Assembly (NCBI GenBank): GCA_016197205.1
Contig: JACPWG010000080.1
Location: forward strand, 1-64,000
Reading direction: 5' to 3'
Source: Planctomycetota bacterium
GTDB taxonomy: Bacteria > Planctomycetota > MHYJ01 > WSZJ01 > JACPWG01
DNA: 64,000 nt
Below the pieces are notes generated by a model. It was not told the DNA's origin. It made no database searches and was given only the letters and a program-made list of their open reading frames with translations. A program made the position numbers and the translations under genes. Shown here in pieces: positions 1 through 9,329 of the stretch. Numbering within the stretch: the first letter of the stretch is position 1; each line of letters starts with the position of its first letter.

Positions 1-2233
1 ACGACTGGTGGTTCGCGAAGAGCATCCCCGCCTCGTTCAGCGTCCCGCCCAGATTCCGGTAGCCGAGCGCAACGGTGTCGGCCCCGGTGTCGAGCGCGTG
101 GAGCAGGCCCAGACTCCGGCCGGAGCGGGTGTGCGTGACGAAGATCCGTTTTGGGGCGCCGGCGGGGTAGAAGCGCCGTCGCGCCGCCGGCGGGACGCAG
201 ACCGCCTCCTCCTCCGGCCCCCGCGGGTCGGCGAAGCGCCGAGGTTCGAGGAGGCAGACGACGCAGTGCGGCACGCTCTTCTCCTCGAGTCGACGCGAGG
301 CGCGGAGCACTTCACCGAGCTGGTAGGCGCCGATCGCGGTCAGGATGAGCTTCGCGTTTCGCTCGACGCGCAGCGACACGGCCCCGTCCCGCACCAGCGA
401 GGACGCCGCCGCGCCGTCCAGCACCACGGGCAGCTCCCGTTTCGGGACCACGAGCGTCCAAAGCTGGCCGCGGGTGCGGTAGACCTCGGCCAGCACCGCG
501 GAGGCGGAGTTCGCGTCCGCCGGAAAGACCACGCGCGACACGTGGGCGGGCTCGCCGATGAGGGCCTCGCAGAGGCTCGGGTCCTGGTGCGACTGCTCGT
601 TCTTGCCGTTCTCGTAGGTGTGCGAGGTCAGGACGATCGGGATCGAGAGCCAGCGCTGCGGGCGGCCGTGGCGGCCGCAATGGTCGGAGAAGATGATCTC
701 CTGCCGGATGGCCCCGTGCATCTTCGCGCCGAACGCCTCGTACGTGACGACGAGGTTGATGCCGCCCTTGTTGGCGAGGGCCGCGGAGGCGACGGCCTCT
801 TCGTTCAAGGCGGTGATGACCTTGCCGTCGAGGGCCTCGGCCACGCCCGCCTCGGGGTCGGTGACGCGGTGGTGCAGCGTGTCGAGCGTCCGCTCCATCC
901 GGTTCGAGCGCATCTCGTCCGGGTTGCCGACGCGCGCCCGGAGGTGGGGATTCGCGAGGCAGGTCTCCACGAACATTTCGTCCACCGCGTCCATGGCCGA
1001 CGCCTTTTCGCCCACCGTGAGCCACCGCGGCTGGACGGCGCGCTTCAGCTTCACGTCGCGGTTGGCGAACACGTGGTCGCGTTCGCGGGGCCGGTTCTTG
1101 TGTCGGTTGAAGACGGCGGCGGCGGCCCGCAGCGCCTCGAGGGGGACGTGCAGCTTGCGCGCGCCTTCGTTGAAAAGGGCGACGACTTCGTCGGTGAGGG
1201 CGGCGCCCAGGGGCAGGTTGTGCGCGGGGTTGGTCCCTGCGCCCGGGAAGCCGTAGCCTTTCACCGTGACGGAAATGCCGTACGGGAGGCGGATGGGATA
1301 CTTGCGGGGCGCGGCCTCTTGCCGCCGCTCCATTTCCCAGATCGCCCAGACGTACGCCGCGGGGTCGCGGCCGTCGAACTCGAGCGGATCGAAGCCGTTC
1401 AGCTCGAGGTGCTGGCGGAACCAGGAGGAGCCGCCGGACATGCTCATCGTGGTGCGCTGGTCGATGCGCCGGCCGTTCGCGATCATGATCGGCGCCACGA
1501 GCCCGCAGTCCGCGTGCCGCCACCAGCGCGGTGCCCAGTCGGGACCGCGCTGCTCTTCGAAGGCGCCGTCGGAGAGAAAGGTGACGAGCCGCTCGCCGGG
1601 CAGCGGCATGTGTACGTACTGCAGCCCCGCGAACCCGAGGTAGCCGCCCTCCGCGATGCCGCCGGCCGTGTAGGCGTTCACGTGGCTGCCGCGGGGCGCT
1701 TCCTGCGACCCGTCGGCGCCGAGGCGATAGGAGTAGAAATCGCGCACGAAGCGCGTGAGGCCCTCCTCTGTCAGCCCCTTCGGGCCGACGCCGTAGCGCT
1801 TCGCGTGAGCGGCGACCACATTGCCGACGAGAAGATTGGCGGAGTCCACGCCCGAGACCGCGTGCCCTTGCTCCATCATCCAGCCGCGCGTGTGGCCGGT
1901 GAGCGCGTTGGCCGCGAGATAGCCCACGTAGGCCGGGCAGATGTTGAGCGCGCTGCCCGTGTGCCCTTCGGGTCGGGGCTTCATGTCCCCTTTCGCGAGC
2001 GCGCGGCCGTCCAGGTAGACCTGCTGCGCGTAGGTGTCGTGCACCACCAGCCACATCGCCGCGCTCGTCAGCCGGTCCGCCGCCGCGAGCAGCTCGTAGA
2101 GCGGCACGCCGTCTCCCGCGGCCGAATGCTCCGCCGCCATTTGCGCGACGCGCGCGCGTGTCTCGTCCGTGTGCTGGATGACGCCATACCCTTTGGCCCA
2201 TGCCTCGTCGGGCCGGACGGTCTCGTCGACCAT
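1..2233 (-). CDS. xfp: Phosphoketolase (XFP)-like ThDP enzyme, 3' end cut by window edge
   Basis: ThDP-dependent phosphoketolases split xylulose-5-P or fructose-6-P into acetyl-P and a shorter sugar phosphate. 744 codons are present from ATG at 2233 and the frame is still open at base 1, so roughly the last 40-60 residues are missing. The N-terminus carries the family blocks KPRPEGHTG, a MMEQGHAVSG segment, GGIAEGGYLG and FLSDGAFEEQRG, the last standing in for the usual ThDP-binding GDGEAE motif. These differ from classical Xfp and place it in the divergent XFP-like subgroup, some members of which carry an epimerase name in databases. It starts 14 bp downstream of ackA, so the pair would turn sugar phosphate into acetyl-P and then acetate plus ATP. 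Family is firm; substrate is inferred. Confidence 0.85.
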   Translation of the reverse strand, partial: MVDETVRPDEAWAKGYGVIQHTDETRARVAQMAAEHSAAGDGVPLYELLAAADRLTSAAMWLVVHDTYAQQVYLDGRALAKGDMKPRPEGHTGSALNICPAYVGYLAANALTGHTRGWMMEQGHAVSGVDSANLLVGNVVAAHAKRYGVGPKGLTEEGLTRFVRDFYSYRLGADGSQEAPRGSHVNAYTAGGIAEGGYLGFAGLQYVHMPLPGERLVTFLSDGAFEEQRGPDWAPRWWRHADCGLVAPIMIANGRRIDQRTTMSMSGGSSWFRQHLELNGFDPLEFDGRDPAAYVWAIWEMERRQEAAPRKYPIRLPYGISVTVKGYGFPGAGTNPAHNLPLGAALTDEVVALFNEGARKLHVPLEALRAAAAVFNRHKNRPRERDHVFANRDVKLKRAVQPRWLTVGEKASAMDAVDEMFVETCLANPHLRARVGNPDEMRSNRMERTLDTLHHRVTDPEAGVAEALDGKVITALNEEAVASAALANKGGINLVVTYEAFGAKMHGAIRQEIIFSDHCGRHGRPQRWLSIPIVLTSHTYENGKNEQSHQDPSLCEALIGEPAHVSRVVFPADANSASAVLAEVYRTRGQLWTLVVPKRELPVVLDGAAASSLVRDGAVSLRVERNAKLILTAIGAYQLGEVLRASRRLEEKSVPHCVVCLLEPRRFADPRGPEEEAVCVPPAARRRFYPAGAPKRIFVTHTRSGRSLGLLHALDTGADTVALGYRNLGGTLNEAGMLFANHQS

Positions 2234-2247
2234 GTCGCTTCGCTCCT

Positions 2248-3309
2248 CTAGCACGATTGCGCCAATTCCTTCGCCATCCAGCGCTCCTCGTCGGTGGGAA
2301 TCACCCACGCGGCGAGCCGCGAGCCGTCGGTGCTGATCCGGCCGTCCGGGCGCGCCGCCGCGTTGCGCGCCTCGTCGAGGACGAGGCCCGCCCAGGCGAA
2401 CCCCTCGCACACCCGTCGCCGTACCTCGGCGGCGTTTTCGCCGATGCCGCCCGTGAAAACGACCGCCTCGGCCCCGCCCAGCGCCGCGAGGTAGGCGCCG
2501 ACGTACTTCGTGATCCGATAGCAGAAGACGTCGAGCGCGGCGTCGTCCCCCTTGCGGAGGATCTCCCGCAGGTCGCTCGTCCCGGCGAGCGCCTTCAGGC
2601 CCGACTCGCGGTTCAAGATCCGGTCCACGTCCTTGCCTTCGCGCGTGAGCGCCACGGCGATGGCCGGGTCGAGATCGCCCGACCGCGTGCCCATCACCAG
2701 GCCTTCGAGCGGCGTGTAGCCCATCGAGGTGTCGATCGAGTGTCCTTCACGGATCGCGCACGCGGAACAGCCCCCGCCGAGGTGGAGCGTGATGATGGTT
2801 GGGCGCGGCCGGCCGACCCGCTCCGCGTACTGTTCCATGACGTAGCGATGCGAGATGCCGTGGAAGCCGTAGCGCCGATAGCCCAGCTCGCGCGGGATGG
2901 CGTAGGTCCGCGCGCGTTCGGGCAGGGTCTGGTGGAAGGCCGTGTCGAAGAAGGCCACGTTCGGCGTGTCGCGGCCGAACTCGCGGAGGGCCGCGCGGAT
3001 CACGGCGATCGCGGGCGGGTTGTGCAGCGGCGCGAGCGGGTTGAGGCGCTCCAGCCGCTCGAGAACGTCGTCGTCGATGCGCGTCGGGCGCGTGAACGCG
3101 TCGCCGCCATGGACGATCCGGTGTCCGAGAGCGCGGATCGCGGTGCCGGCGAGGCCGCGGGTCGCCTCGTGAAGCGCGGCGGCGTGGTCGCGTCCGCCGG
3201 GCGCGATTTCGAACAGCTCCGTGCGGGTGGAGGTGAGTTCGCCGGCGTCCGCGCGGAACAGCTCGTACCGGAGCGTGGAGCTGCCGGCGTTCAGGATGAG
3301 GAGGTGCAT
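2248..3309 (-). CDS. ackA: Acetate kinase
   Basis: AckA reversibly converts acetyl phosphate + ADP to acetate + ATP in the cytoplasm. The 353-aa product has the ASKHA signature LNAGSSTLRY at residues 5-14, the GHRIVHGG block, catalytic-region FDTAFHQTLP, the RRYGFHGISH block, LHLGGGCS, the SMGYTPLEGLVMGTRSGDLDP signature and GGIGENAAEVR near the C-terminus. It is about 45 residues shorter than typical AckA (about 400), with no key motif lost. An AGGAG ribosome site lies 7 nt before the ATG. It is the first gene of a two-gene unit with the downstream phosphoketolase-like gene, which supplies its acetyl-P. Confidence 0.95.
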   Translation of the reverse strand: MHLLILNAGSSTLRYELFRADAGELTSTRTELFEIAPGGRDHAAALHEATRGLAGTAIRALGHRIVHGGDAFTRPTRIDDDVLERLERLNPLAPLHNPPAIAVIRAALREFGRDTPNVAFFDTAFHQTLPERARTYAIPRELGYRRYGFHGISHRYVMEQYAERVGRPRPTIITLHLGGGCSACAIREGHSIDTSMGYTPLEGLVMGTRSGDLDPAIAVALTREGKDVDRILNRESGLKALAGTSDLREILRKGDDAALDVFCYRITKYVGAYLAALGGAEAVVFTGGIGENAAEVRRRVCEGFAWAGLVLDEARNAAARPDGRISTDGSRLAAWVIPTDEERWMAKELAQSC

Positions 3310-3395
3310 GCGCGCGGACTCCTGCCCGGAGTGGTCGGGTGCGGGGTGCGGATCCTATCCGGGAACGGGGCGGGGACGCAAGCAGAATGAGTCGG

Positions 3396-3761
3396 TCACG
3401 GGGCCAGGTGCGTCTTCCATACGGTGAACGCCCCCGCGGCCCAGAAAAAGACCGAGAAGGTCAGGAGCGCCGCGAGGGCGTCGTGCAGCAACGGCCGCCG
3501 GGTCGCGAAGCGTCGTGCAAGCCAGGCCGCGAGGGGCCAGGCGGCGGGCAGCCCTGCCTCGGCCGAGACGCCCGCGTACGAGGGGCCTCGGAGGTGCGGC
3601 CAGCCGGAGGTGGCGGTACTCCCCGCGCGGTCCGCCGGAACTTCCGGACGCTGCTGAGCGGGGACGGGACAAGGGAAGAGCGTGCAGACGGCGAGGACGA
3701 GACGGAGCCCGTGCGCCTGGACCAGCGCGGGGCGGCGCACACGCGTCACCGGTCGCGTCAT
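3396..3761 (-). CDS. Small secreted/membrane protein, apparent PQQ-propeller chimera
   Basis: A 121-aa product whose ATG overlaps the stop of the nucleoside kinase gene (ATGA), so it is probably translationally coupled. Residues 1-36 look like a signal peptide ending PVPAQ. About 20 residues later comes WPHLRGPSYAGVS...LPAAWP, the opening motif of secreted PQQ-like (BamB-type) beta-propeller proteins. Instead of a propeller the protein then runs into a basic stretch and a C-terminal hydrophobic helix (ALLTFSVFFWAAGAFTVW). The simplest reading is an internal deletion joining the N-terminus of a propeller protein to the last transmembrane helix of another. It may be expressed, but I assign no function. 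Confidence 0.45.
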   Translation of the reverse strand: MTRPVTRVRRPALVQAHGLRLVLAVCTLFPCPVPAQQRPEVPADRAGSTATSGWPHLRGPSYAGVSAEAGLPAAWPLAAWLARRFATRRPLLHDALAALLTFSVFFWAAGAFTVWKTHLAP

Positions 3762-5473
3762 GCCGGGCCCGGCGTCCCGCGCCACATGCGGAAGTCCTCG
3801 AGGATCGAGCCGCCGACGAATTCCCGCAGCAACGAGTTGTCGGGGACGAGGGTGGGCGGCGCCGGGTGGAACCAGTCGAGGAAGGAGAGGAGGCGGTTCG
3901 ATTCGATGTGCTCGGGCGTGCCGGGCCTGACCTGGAGGAGGAGCGTCTCGGCCTGCGGGCGGAGGACGGCCATTTCATAGGGCAATGCCGAATTGAAAAT
4001 GGCGTCCGCGTTTTCCTGGTAGGGGAAGATATTCATGCGCTCGCCGCGCCGGACCGATTCCCAGCGGCTGAGCGTGTCGGTCGCGGAGTAGCCGCGAGTG
4101 GCGGCGTCGCGGACGATGCGGCGGATGAGGCGGGTGTCGGTCGTGCTCACGCGGGTGTGGCGGTCGAGGTTCAGCGTCGTGAGCGCGGAGACGTAGATGC
4201 GGTGGAGGTGCCGGATCGGGAAGCGCGGGAGGAGGGCGGGGTTCAGGCCGTGGATGCCCTCCACGACGATGACGTGCTCGCGCGAAAGAGCGAGAGTCTC
4301 GCCGTCCTTTCGCGTGCCGCTCTTGAAATCGTAGGCGGGGAGGGTGACGCGCTCGCCGGCGGTGAGGCGCCGCAGGTGCTCGTCGAAAAGCTCCACGTCG
4401 AGGGCCCCGAGGACCTCATAGTCGAGGTTCCCCTCCTCGTCGCGCGGCGTGCGGCTGCGTTCGACGAAGTAGTCGTCGAGCGCCAGAGGAAAGGGGCGCA
4501 GGCCGTGGGCGAGGAGCTGGACCGCGAGCCGTTTCGAGAAGGTGGTTTTGCCGGAGGCGGACGGGCCGGCGATGAGGACCACGCGGACTTCGCCGCGGCG
4601 GCCCGCGATCTGGCCCGCGATCTCGGCAATGCGTTTCTCGTGGAGGGCCTCGGCGACGAGGATGATCTCCCGCAGCCGCTCGGCGGCGATGGCCTCGTTC
4701 AGCGCGCCGACGGAGCGGATGCCGAGGCGGTCCAACCACGCCGAGGACTCCTGGAACACGGCGAAAAGTTTCGGATAGGGCGCGATGGGCGGCAGTTCCC
4801 GGGGCTTGCGCTGGCGCGGGAACTGGAGGCGGAAGCCGTGGGGGAACGCGTGCAGGCCGAAGGTGCCGAGGTAGCCGGTGGAGGGGAGCATGAAACCGTG
4901 GAAGTAGTCGCGGTGCCCGTGCAAGGAGTAGAGGACGAATTCCGGGCGAGGCCGGCGGGCGATGAGTTGGGCCTTGTCCGTCTCGCCGTCCTTCCGGAAC
5001 ATTTCGACGGCTTCCTGGAGGGGGACCACCTCGCGCGTGATCGGGGCGTTCTCGACCACGATCGCGCGCATGCGGGCTTCGAGGGAGGCGACCTCGGCGG
5101 CATTGAAAGGGGCGCGGCCCCGGACCGTGCAGAAATACCCGCCGCTGGAGGCGGCGTGGTTTACGAAGACCTCGCAGCCCGGGAAGACCTCGGCGGCGGC
5201 GGTGACCATGAGAAAGACGAGGGAGCGGCGGTAGATCCTCATGCCGTCGGAGGTCTGGAGCGTGACCGGGACCACGACGGAGTCGATCAGGAGCGGGAAG
5301 GTCAGCTCGCGGAGCGCGCCGTTGACGATCGCCGCCACGGGCTGGAGCTGCGGCTCGGGGAAGGCCGCGCGAAAAATCGTGGCGAGGTCTGTGCCGGGGG
5401 CCGCGTCGAAAAGGCAGCCGTCCGGAAGCTGGGCCTGCACGGTCGAGCGGCGGATACCGGGGACCACGGACAT
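3758..5473 (-). CDS. Uridine kinase-like nucleoside kinase with ThrRS-type N-terminal domains
   Basis: Phosphorylates a nucleoside (uridine or cytidine by family) using ATP or GTP in the cytoplasm. 571 aa from ATG 5473, chosen because AGGTG precedes it and upstream codons run into a repeat. The first ~230 residues resemble the TGS and second additional (SAD-like) domains of threonyl-tRNA synthetase, including the segment RRSLVFLMVTAAAEVFPG and the HGHRDYFHG block. The kinase half starts near residue 290 with the P-loop GPSASGKTTFSKRL, then the LALDDYF substrate block, the base-binding PAYDFKSGTR motif and VVEGIHGLNP. The domain fusion is a known subfamily found across many phyla. Specificity for uridine is inferred. 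Confidence 0.85.
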   Translation of the reverse strand: MSVVPGIRRSTVQAQLPDGCLFDAAPGTDLATIFRAAFPEPQLQPVAAIVNGALRELTFPLLIDSVVVPVTLQTSDGMRIYRRSLVFLMVTAAAEVFPGCEVFVNHAASSGGYFCTVRGRAPFNAAEVASLEARMRAIVVENAPITREVVPLQEAVEMFRKDGETDKAQLIARRPRPEFVLYSLHGHRDYFHGFMLPSTGYLGTFGLHAFPHGFRLQFPRQRKPRELPPIAPYPKLFAVFQESSAWLDRLGIRSVGALNEAIAAERLREIILVAEALHEKRIAEIAGQIAGRRGEVRVVLIAGPSASGKTTFSKRLAVQLLAHGLRPFPLALDDYFVERSRTPRDEEGNLDYEVLGALDVELFDEHLRRLTAGERVTLPAYDFKSGTRKDGETLALSREHVIVVEGIHGLNPALLPRFPIRHLHRIYVSALTTLNLDRHTRVSTTDTRLIRRIVRDAATRGYSATDTLSRWESVRRGERMNIFPYQENADAIFNSALPYEMAVLRPQAETLLLQVRPGTPEHIESNRLLSFLDWFHPAPPTLVPDNSLLREFVGGSILEDFRMWRGTPGPA

Positions 5474-5590
5474 AGGCACCTGCGGATTCACAAGTCGCGA
5501 GTTCAAGGATCGAAAAATGACAACGACCCGAACAAAGGCTGAACGAGACCGAGGACGGCAAGTGGCCAGCTCATGGCTCCGCGTCCCAAC

Positions 5591-5802
5591 TAGCCGCGGG
5601 CGAAATCTGAAATTTGCAAATTTGCAAATTTGCAATTTGCAATTTGAAATTCGGACCGGTCGTGTGGGTCGAATGCGGGACTCTTACACAGAGACGCGGA
5701 GACGCAGAGGCAGGGAGCCGAGTCCACCCTCCTCTACCGGCGATAATCGCCGGCAACGCACTGAGAGATCGATTTTAGCTTCCTTTCGGCTTGTTGAAAA
5801 AT
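5591..5802. repeat. Dispersed ~210-bp repeat, copy 1 (MITE-free)
   Basis: Begins with TAGCCGCGGGCGAAAT, continues through an AT-rich run of TTTGCAAA/CAATTTGAAATT words, then a GC-rich block with GAGACGCGGAGACGCAGAGG, CTACCGGCGATAA and GAGAGATCGATTTTAGCT. A second copy at 19331..19727 aligns along the whole length but is split by a 188-bp insertion. The octamer GAAATTCG at 5646..5653 occurs once here and is duplicated around that insertion, so this copy is the empty site. It fills most of the gap upstream of the nucleoside kinase gene. Confidence 0.8.
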
Positions 5803-5831
5803 GAACGTAACCGTTCAGCGGTAGGCGCCTT

Positions 5832-5927
5832 TCACCACGGAGACACGGAGGATGCACGGAGAGAACGGGGAATCGAAGGAGAGTCCTCCGTGAAGTCTCC
5901 GTGCCTCCGGGTCTCCGTGGTAACATG
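5832..5927. repeat. Inverted repeat of 'CACGGAGACACGGAGG' words
   Basis: CACCACGGAGACACGGAGG near 5834 is mirrored by CCTCCGGGTCTCCGTGGTAAC near 5906, with further CACGGAG words on both arms, so the region can fold into a long imperfect hairpin. It lies downstream of the methyltransferase stop. The words resemble short repeats common in GC-rich bacterial intergenic DNA. Function is unknown; an RNA hairpin or terminator role is possible. Confidence 0.6.
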
Positions 5928-6041
5928 ACCCTACCGGGTCCTGGAGAATAAAACGCGGCCTTGAAGGCACGAGCTGGAGGGCGTGGGGGCCCGGGCGCCG
6001 GACGACCGGCGGCCGCCGCGAGGAGCCGGTTCCGCGCGAGG

Positions 6042-7544
6042 TCATCGGCGTCGCTCCCTCGGGGGCGGGTGTCGCGGACCGGTCGGCCTGTGGGGGCCGG
6101 CGCGCGGGGCGCCCTGCTTCGGCGGGCCGGGTCGAGGCATCGGGAGGGCGGGGGCCGGGGGGCGGGCCGGCTGCGGCTTCGCGTGGGTCGCCGGCCGCGG
6201 TTTGGGCGGCACGTGGGGCGCATGGGCCGCGTGCACTGGGCGAGCCTCGGCCGGGGAGGGGGTCGCACCGGTCGCCGCCTTGGGCGCGTCCGCGGGCGTC
6301 GCCTCGTTCTCGTGCGCATCGAGGGTCGCGGCCGTTGGCGCCGCGGACAGGCCCGGAACGAAGCCGCGCGCGTGCTTGAGCTGGACCATGTGTTCGAGCT
6401 TGCCGCCCGCGACGCGCGGGACGCCCTTTCTCCCGAAGACCGACCGTGGCTGGGAGGCGATGGCCACCATGGAGAGTCCCACTTCTCGACCGAGCTGTTC
6501 GAGCATCCGGTCGGCAGGCCGGATCTCGGTCCCTTCCTCGAGGTCGGCGACGACGAAGAACGCCCGCCCGTTGGGGGAGAGGACGCGGCGGACCGCGGCC
6601 AGGGTCGCACGCATGTCGCGGCGATAGGAGGCGAGTCCTCCCTTCGCCTCTTTGGCGCCGATCTCCCGGCGCGCCGCGTCCCCCGGCCGCATGTCCAGCC
6701 ACGCATACGACATCGCGGAGCAGTCCACGTAGCTGTACGTGCCGGCGTAGGGCGGGGACGTGAGGACGAGGTCGACGGAGCCGTCGGGAATCCCTTCGAG
6801 AAGCCGCGCGTCCCCTTCCGCGACGTCGGCGGCGGCGGTCCCGGCCGGCACGGCGCGCGCGAGCTCGCCCAGCATCTCGCCCAGCTCGCGGAGCCGATCC
6901 GCGTAATGGCGGATGCCACGGCCGGGCGGGATGTGTTTTTCCATGTGGCGGTCGGTGGTCAGCCCCTCGCGGCGGGACACTTTCACGAGGATCGAGGAGA
7001 GGCCGAGGAGGAGGGCTTCCTTGATGCGCGGGTTCTTCTGTTGGCGGATCGCATCGCGGAGCCCCGACATCTCCCACGCCATGTGCGGGTCGAAGTCCTG
7101 GCGCGCGCTCGCCGGCGGCGGGGACTGGCTGCGGGAGGCCAGCAGCTCGCGGGCGCGGTCCCCGACCTCCTCGGCCGCCGCTTCGAGGGCCGCCAGCTCG
7201 TCGGCGGACCAGAGGGAGGTCTTCAGTCGCGCGATGCGGACCGCGAGCGGATTGATGTCGCGACCGAGCGCGCGACAGCCGCGGGCCAGGGCCTGGACGA
7301 GCACCGTGCCGCTGCCGCAGAACGGGTCGAGGACCGCCTGGCGGGGGCGCGCGCTCGCGAGAAGGGTTTCCGCAAGGTGAGGGTGGAGCCGCGCGGGGTA
7401 CACGTGGAAGCCATGGGTGAGCCGGCGCGGGTCGTAGTCCTGCGGAGCGCCCATGGCGCGGCGCATGAGCGCGAAACTGTCGCGGTCGCCGCGGACGTCG
7501 ACCGCGCCGCGCCAGTTGGTGAGCGCCCGGCGTTCGCCTTTCAT
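6042..7544 (-). CDS. DNA methyltransferase (N4-cytosine/N6-adenine class, TSPPY type), orphan
   Basis: Transfers a methyl group from SAM to an exocyclic amino group in DNA, judged by motifs. 500 aa from ATG 7544. Motif X-like HGFHVYPARLHP sits at residues 44-55, SAM-binding motif I DPFCGSGT at 73-80 and catalytic motif IV TSPPY at 262-266. After about residue 385 the protein becomes a long Pro/Ala/Lys-rich tail with no recognisable fold. No restriction enzyme lies beside it, so it is an orphan methyltransferase rather than an obvious R-M member. An RNA target cannot be excluded from motifs alone. The neighbouring DNA on both sides is repeats. Confidence 0.75.
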   Translation of the reverse strand: MKGERRALTNWRGAVDVRGDRDSFALMRRAMGAPQDYDPRRLTHGFHVYPARLHPHLAETLLASARPRQAVLDPFCGSGTVLVQALARGCRALGRDINPLAVRIARLKTSLWSADELAALEAAAEEVGDRARELLASRSQSPPPASARQDFDPHMAWEMSGLRDAIRQQKNPRIKEALLLGLSSILVKVSRREGLTTDRHMEKHIPPGRGIRHYADRLRELGEMLGELARAVPAGTAAADVAEGDARLLEGIPDGSVDLVLTSPPYAGTYSYVDCSAMSYAWLDMRPGDAARREIGAKEAKGGLASYRRDMRATLAAVRRVLSPNGRAFFVVADLEEGTEIRPADRMLEQLGREVGLSMVAIASQPRSVFGRKGVPRVAGGKLEHMVQLKHARGFVPGLSAAPTAATLDAHENEATPADAPKAATGATPSPAEARPVHAAHAPHVPPKPRPATHAKPQPARPPAPALPMPRPGPPKQGAPRAGPHRPTGPRHPPPRERRR

Positions 7545-7779
7545 CGGTGCACGAGTCCTCTATGCTAGGCCCCGGAATCGTTGCGCGTTCCGCGCGAAGG
7601 CCCCGGGAGAAGCGCCCCCCTCTCGCGCGTAGCGGGAGAGGGACGGCGTGAGGGCGGGCTGCGGCGACGGCACTCACGTTCGAGTTTGGTTGCGGCTCAG
7701 CCGCGGACGACTCAAGGGCGCACAAACATATGCAAATCGCCTCGCGCGGTCAAGAGATCGTTGGCTCGGGCGTCGGCCG

Positions 7780-8035
7780 GCAGACCTTCCAGGGTGGAAA
7801 GGCGACCACGACCCTGGTGAAGCGGAACCGAAAATGCCGGGTGCGGGGAAAGGCGCGCTTCTCGCGGTGCTCCTCCGCCGACCAGGAGCCCTTGTGGTGC
7901 AGGGCTTCCGCCCAGCACCGGCGGGGCGACTCGCATGGAAGTCGCCGAGCCCATGGGGTGCGGGGGCTGCCGGAGGAAATCGGGGAGGTGAGTCGAAGGC
8001 TCCGTGCGAGGGAGGGGGCAGGGCGGACCGGTCCA
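7780..8035. repeat. Dispersed repeat with CCTTGTGGTGCAGGGCTTCC palindrome, copy 1 (diverged)
   Basis: The stretch from about 7785 (GTGGAAAGGCGACC...) through the palindromic GTGGTGCAGGGCTTCCGCCC near 7896 resembles sequences at 34590..34860 and 59960..60100. Here the right-hand mirror arm has decayed. The rest of the 690-bp gap 7545..8234 holds a CTCTCGCGCG/GCGGGAGAGG-type short inverted repeat near 7620. I see no gene in it. Confidence 0.5.
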
Positions 8036-8234
8036 CCGAAGCGCCGCGCGCGAAGGCGGCACCCCTGCACCCCGTGTAGACTCGCGTCGCGGGGTCAGGT
8101 GATGAGGCCACTTGCGGTCGGCAACCGGGCGGGGCCACCGCCCTGCATGGGCTGCCGTCGGATGGTTGAACGCGCCGCCTCCGGGTGATAGGCTGTCGCG
8201 GGTGAGATTTCCGCAGGTCCGATCCGGAGGCGTC

Positions 8235-9266
8235 ATGGGCAGACCGGGCTGGCGACGGCGGTGGGCCCCGCCGCTGTGCGCACTCTGCACGCTCGCCGTT
8301 CTCGGCGGCGCCTGGAGGGGTTGGCGGGCCTGGCGCGGGGGCGCGGTCGGGCCGGTCGGCACCACGCTGGTCGCAGCCGAACTGCCTGCCGACTGCCGAT
8401 TGAGCGCGGTCCTGAATTTCAGGACCCAGCTCTTCCCGGGACATTTGCGGATGGTTCACGGGATCGGCGGTGCGATGGAGGCCGCCTGCAGGGCCGACGT
8501 CGTGGTCGCCGGCGACTCCCTGGCCATCGCCTCCGTCCGCTCCGCGGCGCTCGCCCGCGGCCTGGAGGACGGGGGCGCCGCGCCGCTCGTCTTCAATGCG
8601 GCCCTCGAGGGTACGACCTGGCGCGCGCTGCTCGACCTCCTCGAACGCCATCGTCTCGCGCCGCCGTGTCTGCTGCTGGGGCTGCACCCGGGGTATCTTG
8701 GGGATTCCCCTGAGTGGTATCGCAGGCTCGCCGCGCTGGACGCCTACGAGGCCCGCAAGCTCTACGTGGAAGCGGTCGGAGCAACCGCGTTGGGGGTGGC
8801 CCTGGATCGCTGGTTGCCCCGGCCCGGGCTGCGCCCCACGCTGGTGTACCGCTCGGAGAAGGACGGCGACGGCGCATTTGTGGGGGCGGCTTCGACGGCC
8901 GCACGTGTCCCCATCGTCCCCCTCGCGAACCTCGAGAGGGCGCCCACCGACGAACAGCACGCCGCGTTTGCGACCCTCGTCCGCCTCTGTGAGCGGCGCG
9001 GCATCCGCCTGGTCGCTTTCGTCCCGCCGAGCCCCTACGGCTCCGCGGCCTTCGTGGAGGCGCTGGCGCGGGAGAGCCCCTGCGCGGTGATCGCCCTGGA
9101 CCCCGCCGCCGGTTGGACCACCCGGGACGGGATGCACGTCGCCGTGGAGGAGGCGGAGCGCTACACCGAGGCCTTGGCGCGCGAGTTGGCCCGATTGCTC
9201 CCGCGTCCGTTCCCACCACCCGGGCGCCCGGGCGCCGCCGGCCGAGCCGGTCCGTCAGGGAAGTAA
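8235..9266 (+). CDS. SGNH/GDSL-like membrane-anchored protein, partner of MBOAT acyltransferase
   Basis: 343 aa from ATG 8235, with GGAGG 4 nt upstream. An N-terminal hydrophobic segment (residues ~13-28) would anchor or export it. The SGNH fold is suggested by GDS at residues 93-95 (Ser95 nucleophile) in ADVVVAGDSLAI and by the C-terminal DGMH motif (Asp298, His301) followed by the helix typical of DltD/AlgJ/AlgX-type proteins. A membrane-bound O-acyltransferase gene follows on the same strand, matching the usual pairing in which the MBOAT delivers acyl groups across the membrane and the SGNH protein completes transfer to an extracellular polysaccharide. The polymer and the acyl group are unknown. 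Confidence 0.7.
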   Translation: MGRPGWRRRWAPPLCALCTLAVLGGAWRGWRAWRGGAVGPVGTTLVAAELPADCRLSAVLNFRTQLFPGHLRMVHGIGGAMEAACRADVVVAGDSLAIASVRSAALARGLEDGGAAPLVFNAALEGTTWRALLDLLERHRLAPPCLLLGLHPGYLGDSPEWYRRLAALDAYEARKLYVEAVGATALGVALDRWLPRPGLRPTLVYRSEKDGDGAFVGAASTAARVPIVPLANLERAPTDEQHAAFATLVRLCERRGIRLVAFVPPSPYGSAAFVEALARESPCAVIALDPAAGWTTRDGMHVAVEEAERYTEALARELARLLPRPFPPPGRPGAAGRAGPSGK

Positions 9267-9329
9267 GGCCCCGTCACGAAACAACTCCTGCAGCTCGGAA
9301 ACCAGGGAGTTCCTCGGGAAAAGGCTCAA

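Noticed and set aside
8..2251. Long plus-strand open frame opposite the phosphoketolase-like gene
   Set aside because: Mirror of a real minus-strand gene in GC-rich DNA; no domain and the composition is the Arg/Val/Glu-rich pattern of antisense frames.
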